64,000 bases of DNA from Mugil cephalus. Taxonomy: Eukaryota > Chordata > Actinopteri > Mugiliformes > Mugilidae. Below are positions 21,310-52,217 of this stretch, one piece after another. The stretch is taken from the NCBI RefSeq assembly GCF_022458985.1, contig NC_061779.1:11544501-11608500 (forward strand). Reading direction: 5' to 3'. The notes below the pieces were generated by a model, which saw only the letters and a list, made by a program, of their open reading frames with translations, ran no database searches and was not told the origin of the DNA. Within the stretch, counting starts at the first letter, position 1; each line of letters begins with the position of its first letter. The position numbers and the translations under genes are program-made.

Positions 21310-24066
21310 TTTAATCGATATTATTTTTATTTGCTTTTACATTTTGTACAATGTGAAAAACATACACAAAACAGACACTGAATCACAGGAAGTCAGGAAG
21401 GAGGGATCAGAAGAAAGAGAACAACTGTGTGTGTGTGTGTGTGTGTGTGTCAGTAGCCTCCAGCAGTAAAGAAGACGTCTGAGATAATTACTGATAATAA
21501 CAGCCGACTAGCACACGGAACGTAAGCTTTGTTGGGAGCTTGTGCTGTACAGTAGCCAGTCGTGAGTAGTGAGTCGTCACTTGTTATATTGAACACCAGG
21601 TAAGCCAGCATGCAGAACTCATACGTATGTCTTGATACTGAGGTTGTGCCGGAGATATTGATGAATGGCAATAAAACAGACTAGTGACACTCTCAAGAAG
21701 GCAAAGAAAAAAAAGATACTTAAAAAGAAAAAAACTGATATTTCAATATCAAAAAACATTGAAGTTGATAACAACCCTCATCAGCATGCAAATGTTTCCA
21801 ATTTCCCCCTCGGTCCCTATAAAACTTTAAACATTGCATATTCTGCATTGCAGTAACTTATTTTTTTTCTCTAGAGAAGTTAAACTATTTCGTTCAATCT
21901 ACGAGCAGGCGAAAAAGAGTCACGACGACGGCGGCATGGCACTCGCGTGAGGTGGCGAGACGAAAGCTGAGTCAGCATGACAACTTATAAACCTTTGCAC
22001 AGCTCACTCGCCGCCCGAAAACGAGTGGTTTCCGTGAAACTGTTTAATGATAAATCCGCAGGAGAAAGGAAAACAAACACGGATCCGCGTTCCACGTGAG
22101 CCAAGTATAAACACACAGCTGATTACACAACGTAACTGTAGAGAGAAAAGAAACGGCTTCCACTTTCCCCCCGGTGTGCTTTCCCCGTTCTGCAGTCCTA
22201 CGTGTGGCCTCTGTTTTCAGCGTCGCATGCTCTGAACTGGTCGTGCCGGGTTGCTTGTTTACATTGGATCTTGTTATCGGGTTTACTGCAGTACAGTCAC
22301 GGCTACAGGACTAGATGAATGTGGAACTTGTCATTAGTGAGGATGCAAGGCACTAAAGTGTTCCTCATGTTTGCAGGTTAGAGTGCGTGTGCATTTAGAG
22401 TGGGTCACCACAAGCATACTCTAGTGACCGAGCATTACGTGAAAGCATTTACCTCACATGAACATATATACACAATAAAATAGAAAAAGGGGGGGGGGGG
22501 GCAGGGCAGTTATAGATAGAAGAGCTTAATAAACTGCAGGATTTACTCCTGCACAGTGAGAAGGATACCAATAACAACAACCCTGCAATTGCACTTTTTA
22601 TATTCCTTTAACTACATGTTGTTTAACAACCTTTAATAATAATTACAGTGAAACAACATCAAAATCTGATGGCTGAATACAGGTCCATAAAGAACATTGT
22701 TGTTTGTTTTATTAAATATATGCATACAAAAACAGACCACAGAAAGAGAGAACCCCAGACACTTGTGATTTGAGAGGTCGCAGCTAAAGGTAACGGGTAG
22801 AAATATTTTTGTGATGTGAGTTTGCTGTTCGTCTGCGTACTGTGCACCACCAGTGTAAACATCTGGGAGAAGCGGGGACACACCTCTCAGAGTCAGAGAC
22901 CTTCCTCAAATACTTTAATTTAGCATGTTTGTGATGAGCAGATTATGATCATTCCCAATGTCTCATAACTAAACACCAAGTCGTCCTGCGTCCATTCGGG
23001 AGAAAAAAACAACGAAAAAGACAAAGAAACTAAAAGCTCTGCAAAACACAGAGCTTATGATCTACAGCAGCGTCACCTCTTTAGTTCCAATCGGTGGTCA
23101 ACACCAGGACAATTCTTCATGTGGCAAATCCACTCGGCTTACAACGTTTTGTGAGGAATGAATCTGAATCAGAGACAACTCAAATCACAATGACACCAGA
23201 CTCTCACAGGGACATAAATATGTTAAATGTAGAATCATAACCCAGAGAAGACATTTCTATGTACAAAGACAATGTTTAAACGTGTTTGGGGATTAAGGCC
23301 ACAGTTACAAGAGACGGTATCTACTTTTGCCATTATTGCGTTTAACTTAATAGCCACTGGGATGTATTTATACGGCAACGCTATCCATTATCCAGCCTAA
23401 CTTACCAAGTCCTTCTTCTTCCTACGTCTACCCGCCACTTCATGTCTCCACCTGGGACAAACTGTCCCGCTCGCATGTCCCACTTCCTGTACACTGACAA
23501 TCTCCCCTCGCCCGCTAAGACAGTTTAACCTACCAAGTCCCTCAACCAGGTTAACGTTTAGACAGGTGTGCACTTGTTATATTTGTGGCGTCTTAGTTTA
23601 ACTCTCTTAAGTCCCGGCTTAGCCTCAAGTCCAGACCTGTCCCTCCCCACCTCCTCCCCTTCAAAGGAATGACGGTATTGCAACGTCTCCTCTTAAAAGA
23701 CATCTTTGGCAGCTGTTGGTTAAGCCTTTGGGTCGATACATCACCAGACGCAACCAACTGACTCGTCACAGCTCGTTTTTTTTCCACAGCTAATGGCAGG
23801 GCTAAATGTGAGACTTTTGTGCTGTGGATGTGTATTGCACTCTCCCTCCAAATTGCCAGACAGACTCAGCTCTGCCTGAGAGGACTCAATCCACATAGGT
23901 CAAACTCTGTTACAGGAATAACACATAATATTAAAAGGTGAAATAAAACAGCACAATACCAAGCCAGTTAACCAGCAAACTGCGAAGAGAGGCTGTGGAT
24001 CTCGATCAACGACTGTCTGACCTCTCTGCCCTGTGCGCTCCTCCTCCTCAGCCTGAACGGATCGGG
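21310..24066 (-). other. wnk1: wnk1 3' UTR
   Basis: Long AT-rich non-coding tract after the wnk1 stop. The furthest good poly(A) signal is AATAAA at 21332-21327 (minus strand); another candidate is at 22713-22708. It also contains a GT run at 21426-21450 and a G12-13 run near 22489-22501, which is C-rich in the transcript. The true 3' end is uncertain. Confidence 0.5.
21327..21332 (-). promoter_or_regulatory. wnk1: Candidate distal poly(A) signal of wnk1
   Basis: tttatt on the plus strand, about 2.7 kb past the stop and just before the TIR element that ends at 21267. Confidence 0.4.
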
Positions 24067-44292
<20,226 letters not shown>

Positions 44293-44306
44293 CCCACCAC
44301 CCACAC

Positions 44307-46520
44307 TGAGAGCAAGGGGGTACAATAATTGAAAAATTAAAATAAGGATACTTCCATTTCTGCTATATGGGCTTATAAATACAGTTTCTGTCTGTGCTTT
44401 AAAACTAAGAGAACGAGAGACAGAAAGACTCACAACTTCCACCTCCAGTGGTGCTTTGTTATTGCTCAAAGACAGTCTTTATATATATACAGTGCCGGGA
44501 TTGGAGGTGTAAGATCGGAGGTGTTCTCTTGTAAATGGAAAAAGATTGAACACCGCAGCAGAACACAGAGTGCTGATGTTGATACACAAGTCTCTTTAAG
44601 TCCACACCATCCATCCTGTAGGACACGGGATACAGCTTCTTTCAAGCATAAGGAATCACTGGTGAGGAACAAACACGCACAGGCACTAAACTTCCTAGTG
44701 CAGGCAAAGGTGGGATGGGCAGGCAGTCTGAATTTGCTCTGGTCCAGTTTCACTGCAAGAGAAAATAGAAAACAAACACCGTCTGACATGTTTCAAAAAG
44801 TAACCAATACTATGTCAAGTGTCAACAAGTTTTGTGAAGGAGCAGCCTAAGTCTGTGCAAGTAGAATTTACAGTATACATAAAGTGCATAGCCAGAAACA
44901 TTATGAACTAACGATTCAGACTGTTGACTGTAATGTGCATTTCCAGTGGAGTGCATTAAATCACCGTCATTTATAGGTTAAAATTTCATTGTGCCTGTCC
45001 TTAACATTCCCCCCTTTCTCTTAAGACCACCTTGGCCAAGAAAATGTCATGAAGGCCATGTGTTTGACTTCAAGTAGTATTTTCAACACTGGCCAGTCAA
45101 TGTACTATTCACTGATTTATTTAGAAGCAATTAAACATATTGCAATAACAACAGCATGTTAAACTGTGTGATGTGGCACAAAACTCAAATACAGCCTTTC
45201 AGAATAACTGACTGAGAATTTAATGTCTAACATTTATCACTTTCCTAGTCTCCAGCTTAAACAAGCAAACACATATGCTGTCATTCACAGGTTGAATATA
45301 ATATCAATATGTGAATTACATGAATTACTGAATTAAATTTCAATCATTAAAGCTGCACAAAGCTATACACATTTAACTTGTTTTTTGCCCAGTAATAAGT
45401 CATAATTCTGCATCCCGACCTCTGTTATAGTGCTTCAATTAAGTAAAATAGCTGTGACAATCTTGTTACTTATTCATCTGTAGCCTGTCATGGTTACAGC
45501 CATTACCAGCCAAGGCAACCATAATGTCACATCCAAACCGGATAATGTTAGCTGCGACATCCTGACAAATAAAACAAAACGGCAGTGCGAATGAACTAAA
45601 AACAAACAAACAAAAAAAGGATAACACCATTTATAGCTTACTAATTTTTCCATCGTCTTATGAGTGACAACATGGCCATCTGAAGTGGCAACATCGACCA
45701 CAACCTCACAAAACAAGGGGGATCGGTGGCTCTTTGTTAGAGCAAAGCTAGCTGGTTAGCTGTCGTCGGCTAATCCTTGAACGATAACCAACGATGACTA
45801 ATTTCCGCGTCACATCTTTTAAAATGTATCACCCATGCTGTGATTCAGCTTACATTTTCAAAGTATGTCACTTGGAACGCACAGTTACAATGGCACAGTC
45901 CAAAGCCTTTACCCCATCCAGGTCTTGTTTCCATCCCCGAAAGATTAGCATCACATCGGATACGTTCGTCCGGTGCAACGCCGGTTGGAGATCTACCAGG
46001 GACGTAGAGCTAACGGTAGCTAGCTGGTTAGCCACATAGCTACCGTTAGCTAACCAGCGAGCTACCTAGCCAACATTAGCCACGTTCCTAACTAGGTGGG
46101 CGGCTAGGTAGCTAAAATTGGCTATGTGGCTAGGCAGCTATGGCTAGGCGGTAGGTAGCTAGGCGGCTAGGTAGCGAACGTTAGCTAGGTAGCTAACATT
46201 AGCTATGGGGCTAACTTTGCCCACCTAGGCGGGTCTTGCTAACGGCCTACATAGCTGGACCCTCCTCCTGGCTGCCCCCATTCAAATTAACGTTATCTCA
46301 AGCGTTAATAATATTAAAGCTGACTTGCCGTCATTAAAATCATAATATCAATCACTGGTTTACACCAACCATTCATAGTAGGGTAGCAAACCATCTAATG
46401 TTGGACATAATTTATTTGTGATAGAGTTTAACGTTCAGGTGAGTCTAATTTTGTTGGGAGTTGTTAGCAGTACAGACTTAGCTTCGGCTGAGCGGAGCCG
46501 GGTGGTTGATAGCGACCTAC
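44307..46520 (-). other. wnk1: wnk1 5' UTR intron(s)
   Basis: An acceptor is seen at about 44307-44310 (CTTGCTCTCAG) and an alternative one at about 44754-44757 (CTCTTGCAG), so the 5' UTR may be spliced in more than one way. The GCTA array at 46007-46217 lies inside this intron. Confidence 0.45.
46007..46217. repeat. Degenerate palindromic GCTA/TAGC array
   Basis: About 210 bp are built from GCTA, TAGC, GTTAGC and CTAGGTAGC units in both orientations (for example gctagctggttagccac). Many units are self-complementary, so either strand can form hairpins. The array lies about 300 bp downstream of the putative wnk1 first exon. Confidence 0.75.
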
Positions 46521-46766
46521 CTCAATATCGTATCCACAACACAAGTCACGGTCAGTGGCGTTGAAATTCTCCTCACCGCGTGGATCCGTCTTCATATATA
46601 TGAAAGGGACCGCATGTACATACTCCACATGTTTGTAAGTGTCAAGCAGGTAATACGTTTCCCAGTCTGTGGACGCCGGAGTTTTTACCGTCTGGTTTTC
46701 AAACCAGCGGCGCAGAAGCTACAGATTGAAGAAGAAACGTCTTTTTCCCATCGCGCCTGCGCAACA
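46521..46766 (-). promoter_or_regulatory. wnk1: wnk1 first non-coding exon and promoter (probable)
   Basis: A donor on the minus strand (ATTGAG|GTAGGTCG) ends an exon at 46521. The sequence above it contains an NRF1-like GC palindrome (gcgcctgcgca, about 46755-46765). The start site is inferred. Confidence 0.45.
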
Positions 46767-48379
46767 CAGCAATGACCTCATAACCATAACACAGCACTTT
46801 GACGCTGCTGGTGTTGGACTTGACCTTCTTATTATGGGTTTGTTTTAATTAACAACGCCTACCTACCGCCTAATTATAGGTGATCAAAAATATTACAGGA
46901 TATCACATTTCTTGTCTCTCTTCTACAATAGATTGTGGTTGAGTGAGTGACAAGCCCTCGTGTCTATCCTGAATGACTTGATTTTGAACTGATTTTGTTT
47001 ACAAATGATTTACAAATGGCATACCATGTTTGACCTTAATTGTTGCAGTTGTTGTTGATATGTTCTTGAACAAACAACAGGTTAACCTGGCTATGATTTT
47101 GTACCTAACTATCAAACATTTATCTAACTGGAATTTTGTATATTTGTACAACAAATGAAAACCATACCATACTCTTTCTGAAACACAAGTTTACTTTCTG
47201 CCAGCCCTCACATGCATGCATGTTATTAAACAAAAATGGTATGTTTTATTTGTCTAATTTCTATCGTGCTATAAGCGTAAAACAATAAACAACGTTGCAA
47301 TATGTCATAATGACTGTATAATATAGTATAACCATGTTTGATATATGCAGAAAAACAGTGAATTGGATGGAAAAAAGAAAGATATCAGCAGTTTCTAACG
47401 AGTTCGTAGTTGCCCTTTTCGTACATGTTAGCACTGCCCCCTGCTGGTATTTGTTGACTAAATGTGCCAAAATGTTCTGCTTTTATGACACAATAAACTG
47501 CAGTCTACCATCACAAACAGCCGTTACATTGTAAATATCAAAAAGAGAAATACTCCATTAAATGGTGGCATTTGGGTGCCTGACCTCAACATTTACTTTC
47601 ACTTCCTTTTTTTTCAGAGCTTTGTATGTTGTCAGCATTTATCCTAAATGAAATGACTTGATCGTGAATTAATGTGACAAACAAATTGCTAAATAGCTTT
47701 TATATTTTTAAATGTTTTGTCAAACATAAAAGACAGTATGTTTTATCTTTTGTTCACATTTCACTTTCAGGTTGTATCTTTGCTGTCGAACATTGCTTAC
47801 TGTGGTCATTTTGGGGATTTTCGGTTTCTTTCTTTTCTTCTTTCTTTCAAGTGAAGCAGGATGTGGGCAGGGATGTTGCTACACTTTCAGGGATTCAATA
47901 AAGATATTTTTTTACACACATAAAATATTTTCTCATATTCTTGGTATTCATAATTAATACAATGCAGTTTCACTCTCATTTAATGCAGATTTATCAGCAT
48001 TTCTTCTTTAACAATAAGTGTTTTATCTATTCCAAATCCTGACATATGTGTTTGTTGAGAAGTACTAATCTAGTTATTGCTCTGTCAATCTCTTGTTCAA
48101 TTTAAGAACTAAATTGAACTATTTTAATAAAAAATAAACACTTATTATTAAAAATAAATTAATATACACTTGAAAAAGAAACAAAAGACAGAAAATTAAA
48201 AAGACTTACAATAAAAACATAAATTTCGCTAATTTCAAAAGAGTTGGGAATATAAGTATCAATAATTTCTCCACTCGCTTTCCACAATAAATGTCTCCAT
48301 TTGTGTGTGTGTGTATATGTGTGTTAGTGTGTTTGTTGTGTTGTTTTTATGTGTTGTGTGTGTGTGTGTGTGTGATTCC
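46767..48379. other. Spacer upstream of wnk1
   Basis: AT-rich sequence with no recognised exon. A GT-rich run at about 48302-48374 marks the edge of the kinase pseudogene. Confidence 0.5.
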
Positions 48380-49059
48380 TGAATTCAACACAGTGTCTTT
48401 TGGCCCTCATGGCCTCATACTCACATGTATCGGAAGTGCAGGCCAATATATAGCAAAGCCAAAATACTGCTCAGAGCCCACATGCCCACTGCTTTGTCCA
48501 ATAGAAGGCCCAGCCTGACCTCAGGGGCCCAGTAACCAAGGGCCTGAAAGTGCCCACGGCCCAAAGCGGAAGCCTAAGTGACCAAACCAAAGTCAATCTA
48601 TTTTGCCTCGAAGGGCCGTGACTGATGATTGACGAGCATTATGTTGTCTGACTTGATATCAGTGCGAGCCAGATCAGTGATTTTCAGAGCATTCAGAGCC
48701 ACCAGCATCTGCTCTCATTTGATCCCAGACACACGCAGTGGCTTGAACTTCCTGCTTGCCATGAAGTCAAATGAGCTTGTGTCTAGCATTTCAAAGGCTA
48801 AACAAATGTGGTCGAAATGTTCGGAAAACCTGACCCAGCTTGTTTGGGCCTTGTCAAGCAGCCTGAGCTTTTTTTTTTTCTTTTAAACACAACAACCTCT
48901 TTTTAGCTTCGTTGTTTAAGATATTTCTTGAACAATTTTAACTGCTTTTGTGTCCTGTTTTATGCACATGGCCACTTTTACATAACTCCCCTCACCGAGC
49001 AACCATTCAACCAAGTATTTACCTGACTTACTAAACAGAACTTCATATTGTTCAACCAT
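48380..49059 (-). pseudogene. HIPK-like protein kinase pseudogene
   Basis: Read on the minus strand from the ATG at 49059, the translation gives the start of a HIPK-type kinase domain: YLVEWLLGEGSYVKVAMCIK (glycine loop), then RFSEHFDHICLAFEMLDTSS, KPLRVSG, QMLVALNALKITDLARTDIK (catalytic loop, with HAD or HRD replaced by RTD), SDNIMLVNH, IDFGLVT, and GYWAPEVRLGLLLDKAVGMW. Stop codons and frame breaks occur after QEIS, after SGIK and after FGLVT, and the catalytic Asp context is altered. Blocks that would lie on several exons follow each other without introns, which suggests a retrocopy or a decayed single-exon member. The call rests on eye alignment with remembered HIPK motifs. Confidence 0.65.
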
Positions 49060-49450
49060 GAAACACGGCATTTATAAAGCGCCTGATTCTTTCCTAGATA
49101 TGCAGCAAGTATTGTCTTCAGATAATTGTTGAATTGGTACAATGGTGCAATACAGGCGTTTTTGTCTGTGTAGTATTTACTCGTAGAGACAAAGTGACCT
49201 CAAAGATGTGTGAATAGGAATTGCTTGGCTTTGATCTTGACTGACAAAGCTTGTTGTATGTTAAGCACTGATTGGCTTTGGTCTTTCTCTATGACACTGT
49301 TTGATCCTAACTGAGAACATTTTCAGTCACTGACTCTCCATTTTGGCCCTGGAAGGTACTGTCACCTCGGCGGCAACTTGTCACTGCCAAAGACCAAAGT
49401 TCATGATTTTCATGGTCTAACCTCCACAATAAGTTAGAAGTTATACACCC

Positions 49451-49770
49451 ATAAGTCATAACATTGTAACTTAATGTGACCGAATATTTTGTAGGTCTCC
49501 CTTGTGCCTCCAAAACAATTCCGACCAATCAGAGTCTGCAGGCCCAGCTTAAAGAGGTAATAAAAGGTCTCCCGATTTTAAGATCCGTTGTATTAAGAAT
49601 ACATTATAATTTATAACCAATCATGTAGTGTCATTGCTATGGGGTGGGGGTGCCTGGTCTGGTCTAAGTCTAAGTGGTTTAAGTGGGTCTAAGTAACATC
49701 CACACGAATGTCAGGTCCAGGCATTTCCCAGCAGAACATTGAAATGTCAAAAAACATTGTTGGCAGGAAC
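49451..49770. mobile_element. Composite family A element carrying an erc1 exon fragment
   Basis: The left end (aagtcataacattgtaac) and the right-hand block (gctatggggtgggggtg, then gtctaagtaacatcca, then aggtcc) match the family A element at 20815-21267 in order. The middle of that element is missing and replaced by 49536-49607, a copy of the erc1 exon 2/intron junction. The right terminal repeat is eroded (aacattgaaatgtc). The join on the left falls at a shared atcagag. Confidence 0.6.
49536..49607 (+). pseudogene. Duplicated erc1 exon-intron junction fragment
   Basis: 72 bp match 52743-52814 (last 21 bp of the first erc1 coding exon, its GT donor and about 51 bp of intron) with about 6 mismatches, roughly 92% identity counted by eye. 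It encodes the exon end LQAQLKE and keeps the donor AAAGAG|GTAATA. It lies 3.2 kb upstream of the source, in the same orientation, with no other erc1 sequence around it. Confidence 0.8.
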
Positions 49771-50639
49771 CAGAACCCTTCACACAGTACATCATTGTGT
49801 AAAGTTCTATAAATAATAACAATACAGAGAGAGATACAGAGTCATCAAATCCAGAACTAATAACAGTTGTTACTGTATGTATATATACATATATTTTATC
49901 TGTGTGCTGCTATAGTTTTTATTTTTTTATTGCTCCTGAACCAAAGAGCCGCCAAACTGTATTTCGTTGTTATCACCAGACAATGACAATAAAAGCTTTA
50001 TTGTTATTATTCTTAAAAACGGAATAATTGGCTGGGAAGGGACATACTAATGTCCCAGAGATTATGTTTATTAGGAGACAAGGCACAATTTCGAAACACA
50101 ACTACTGGCGAAGTGTCTGTAATCAAAAAAATGAAAACAAAAATTCAAAGTACGGATTAACACCATGATAGAGACTAACTCCCCTGAGCTTATGATTAAT
50201 AGGTTAAATAACAGAAATAAGGCTGAGGTATCAGTCTGGGAACTCTTGGACTCATGACACATGAACTGATTAGTCTGCAACATGAATGCCTCCACTTAAA
50301 GTAGCTAATCTGTGATATTAAGGTAACCTGTTGGATGAATGTGTCCTTTTAGCTATGACATTGACAATTGTTCCCACATTTGATTATTTTAATATATGTA
50401 CTTTATTTGATCACCCTGACATTATTTCAGTTTTGTTATACAAGTGGTGATAAATGTGTTTTTAGCAACGATGTCTCATACTGTAAATCTCCGTACTATT
50501 ATACCACTGTTATACTGTCATACACCAAAGCAAAAAAAAAAAAAGTAATAATAATTCAGTCTAAACTCAGTCAATTGTTTCAGTAGGACGGTGTTTTAAG
50601 ATATCCCAAGTTTTCTGTTGTCAGTGAGTGAGTTGGCAG

Positions 50640-50916
50640 GTCTGCTCCATCGGCCCCCCTTTCTCCAGCCATTGAGTCGTGACCGCGCGTCTAAAATTCA
50701 AGCGTGGCGAAGAAGACTGCCGTGAACGCGCGCAGGAGGCTTGACGTCACTGAGGCGCCCTGGCTCTCCTGAGCCGCTGGCGAAAAAAAAAGATGGGAAA
50801 ATCAGATGCACATTTACCGAGAAATTGATGTAAAATGACCGCTTTTGCTGACGATTTCCACTTGACAGAAGACCCAGTGTCGGCACCGATTTGAGCCCCG
50901 GCAGACAACGAGAAAG
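50640..50916 (+). promoter_or_regulatory. erc1: erc1 promoter and first non-coding exon
   Basis: CpG-rich sequence (gaacgcgcgcagg) contains a perfect cAMP-response-element palindrome TGACGTCA at 50742-50749. A non-coding exon ends at a donor (AGAAAG|GTAGTT) at 50916/50917. The exact start site is inferred. Confidence 0.55.
50742..50749. promoter_or_regulatory. erc1: CRE palindrome TGACGTCA
   Basis: Full 8-bp CREB/ATF consensus within the CpG-rich erc1 upstream region. Function is inferred from the motif and its position only. Confidence 0.5.
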
Positions 50917-52012
50917 GTAGTTTGTTTGGAGGGTTTTTCTTTTAACCGCTGGCTATTGTGTTAGCGAGAGGAAGAAAAAAAAATAGAGATTCTGCTTGAC
51001 CACAAAAAAAATGGATGTAGTAGCCTCCTTATAGGCGTGTGCACAATTTATATATGTTACCGCTTTCTCTGATATGTACTAATCTTTTAAATGCGGACTA
51101 TGTGAATGAACAAAATCGTAGCTGAAGACGAAAAGCCGTTCAGCAGAGGAGAAAAATGGACATGGTTTGACACGGGTGTCTCCAAAGCAGACATTGTACG
51201 GAGCTGTTAGGATCGTGCTAAAGGCTTTAATTCCGGTTAATTTGGTCACATTTGAACGCATCGTACAATAAACCTCAAATATACAACCTATTCTACAAAC
51301 TATTATTTCTGTTTGTGCAGAAAAAAATTAAAAAAAAATCAAGCTGGGAGGTTTTTTTTTTCTCCCACTAAGTCCACCGTGGACAATCCCCTTTTTTCCC
51401 TCCCTTGCTAGTTTTTAATCCTTAGCGTCAGCACATTAGAAAAAACGATCCAGAGATTCAACGTTTACGTCCCAAGCGAAAGACACGGACGAGAACTGGA
51501 GCAAGCGGTGACATTTCAGGGCGTAGTTGGAGATAGAAATGTCAGCCTTTGCTTTTAGCCGGTGTGTAGACGCCACATTAGCCGCTAGCAAGGCCACGCA
51601 GGCTGGAGTTAAATGGCTGTGTGGAGACGTGCAGTGACAAAACTCAGTGTGAAGCAGAATAGTTGCACATGTTTCTGGATGCAAAAAGCCTCTTGGATTT
51701 GATCTGATCTGATCTGTGCACCGTTAAATATCTGAATTACGACCCCAGTTGTAGATTTGTGGTACACATACTTCCCCATACCTTTGTGTATGTATGTATG
51801 TATGTATATAATGCATAGAGTATTTTCTCCGACGTGTATATAATTAAATTCTTGGATATAACTTTATACAGTTTGCATGACTGCATGTACTGCAGGAGCA
51901 AATCCAGTTAAGATTGTAAATAAACAAGGTGATGCTGCATATTGTATTATTAATTTCTAGCTTTATTCTTTGTTGTTTATTTAATTGGAAACGCCTCGTG
52001 TTTTCTTTACAG
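50917..52012 (+). other. erc1: erc1 intron 1
   Basis: 1.1 kb intron with a GTAT microsatellite at about 51788-51810. No further feature was seen. Confidence 0.55.
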
Positions 52013-52066
52013 ATCGGTGTCATCCCTTGTAGCACAGGATACCTCCTCTCTGACCTCTCTTGTATC

Positions 52067-52096
52067 ATGAACGTTGTGCCCATTGTCCCCAGTTGA
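52067..52096 (+). other. Short upstream ORF in erc1 5' UTR
   Basis: ATG at 52067 opens a 9-codon frame (MNVVPIVPS) that stops at 52094-52096, well before the erc1 ATG at 52218. It may dampen translation; this is inference. Confidence 0.4.
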
Positions 52097-52217
52097 AGGA
52101 CGATCACCGACATATTCGCTCCACTGGCGAGAGTCAAAACTGCAAAAACCTGTAAGGACACACTTGGGGCTGTAGTTCAGTTTTTGCGTTGAGCGGCTGT
52201 CTCCGATTAAGCGGAAG

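Larger units (their letters stand above)
49060..50640. other. Spacer upstream of erc1
   Basis: Contains the composite TIR element at 49451-49770 and otherwise AT-rich sequence. No gene was recognised. Confidence 0.5.

Noticed and set aside
21149-21469. 106-codon plus-strand frame
   Set aside because: It lies over the right part of a TIR element and a GT microsatellite, so it is repeat-derived noise.
46506-46775. 89-codon plus-strand frame at the wnk1 5' end
   Set aside because: It overlaps the presumed wnk1 first exon on the other strand and has no known match.
48291-48886. Plus-strand frames of 75 and 85 codons
   Set aside because: They are antisense to the HIPK-like pseudogene, whose minus-strand reading gives clear kinase motifs.
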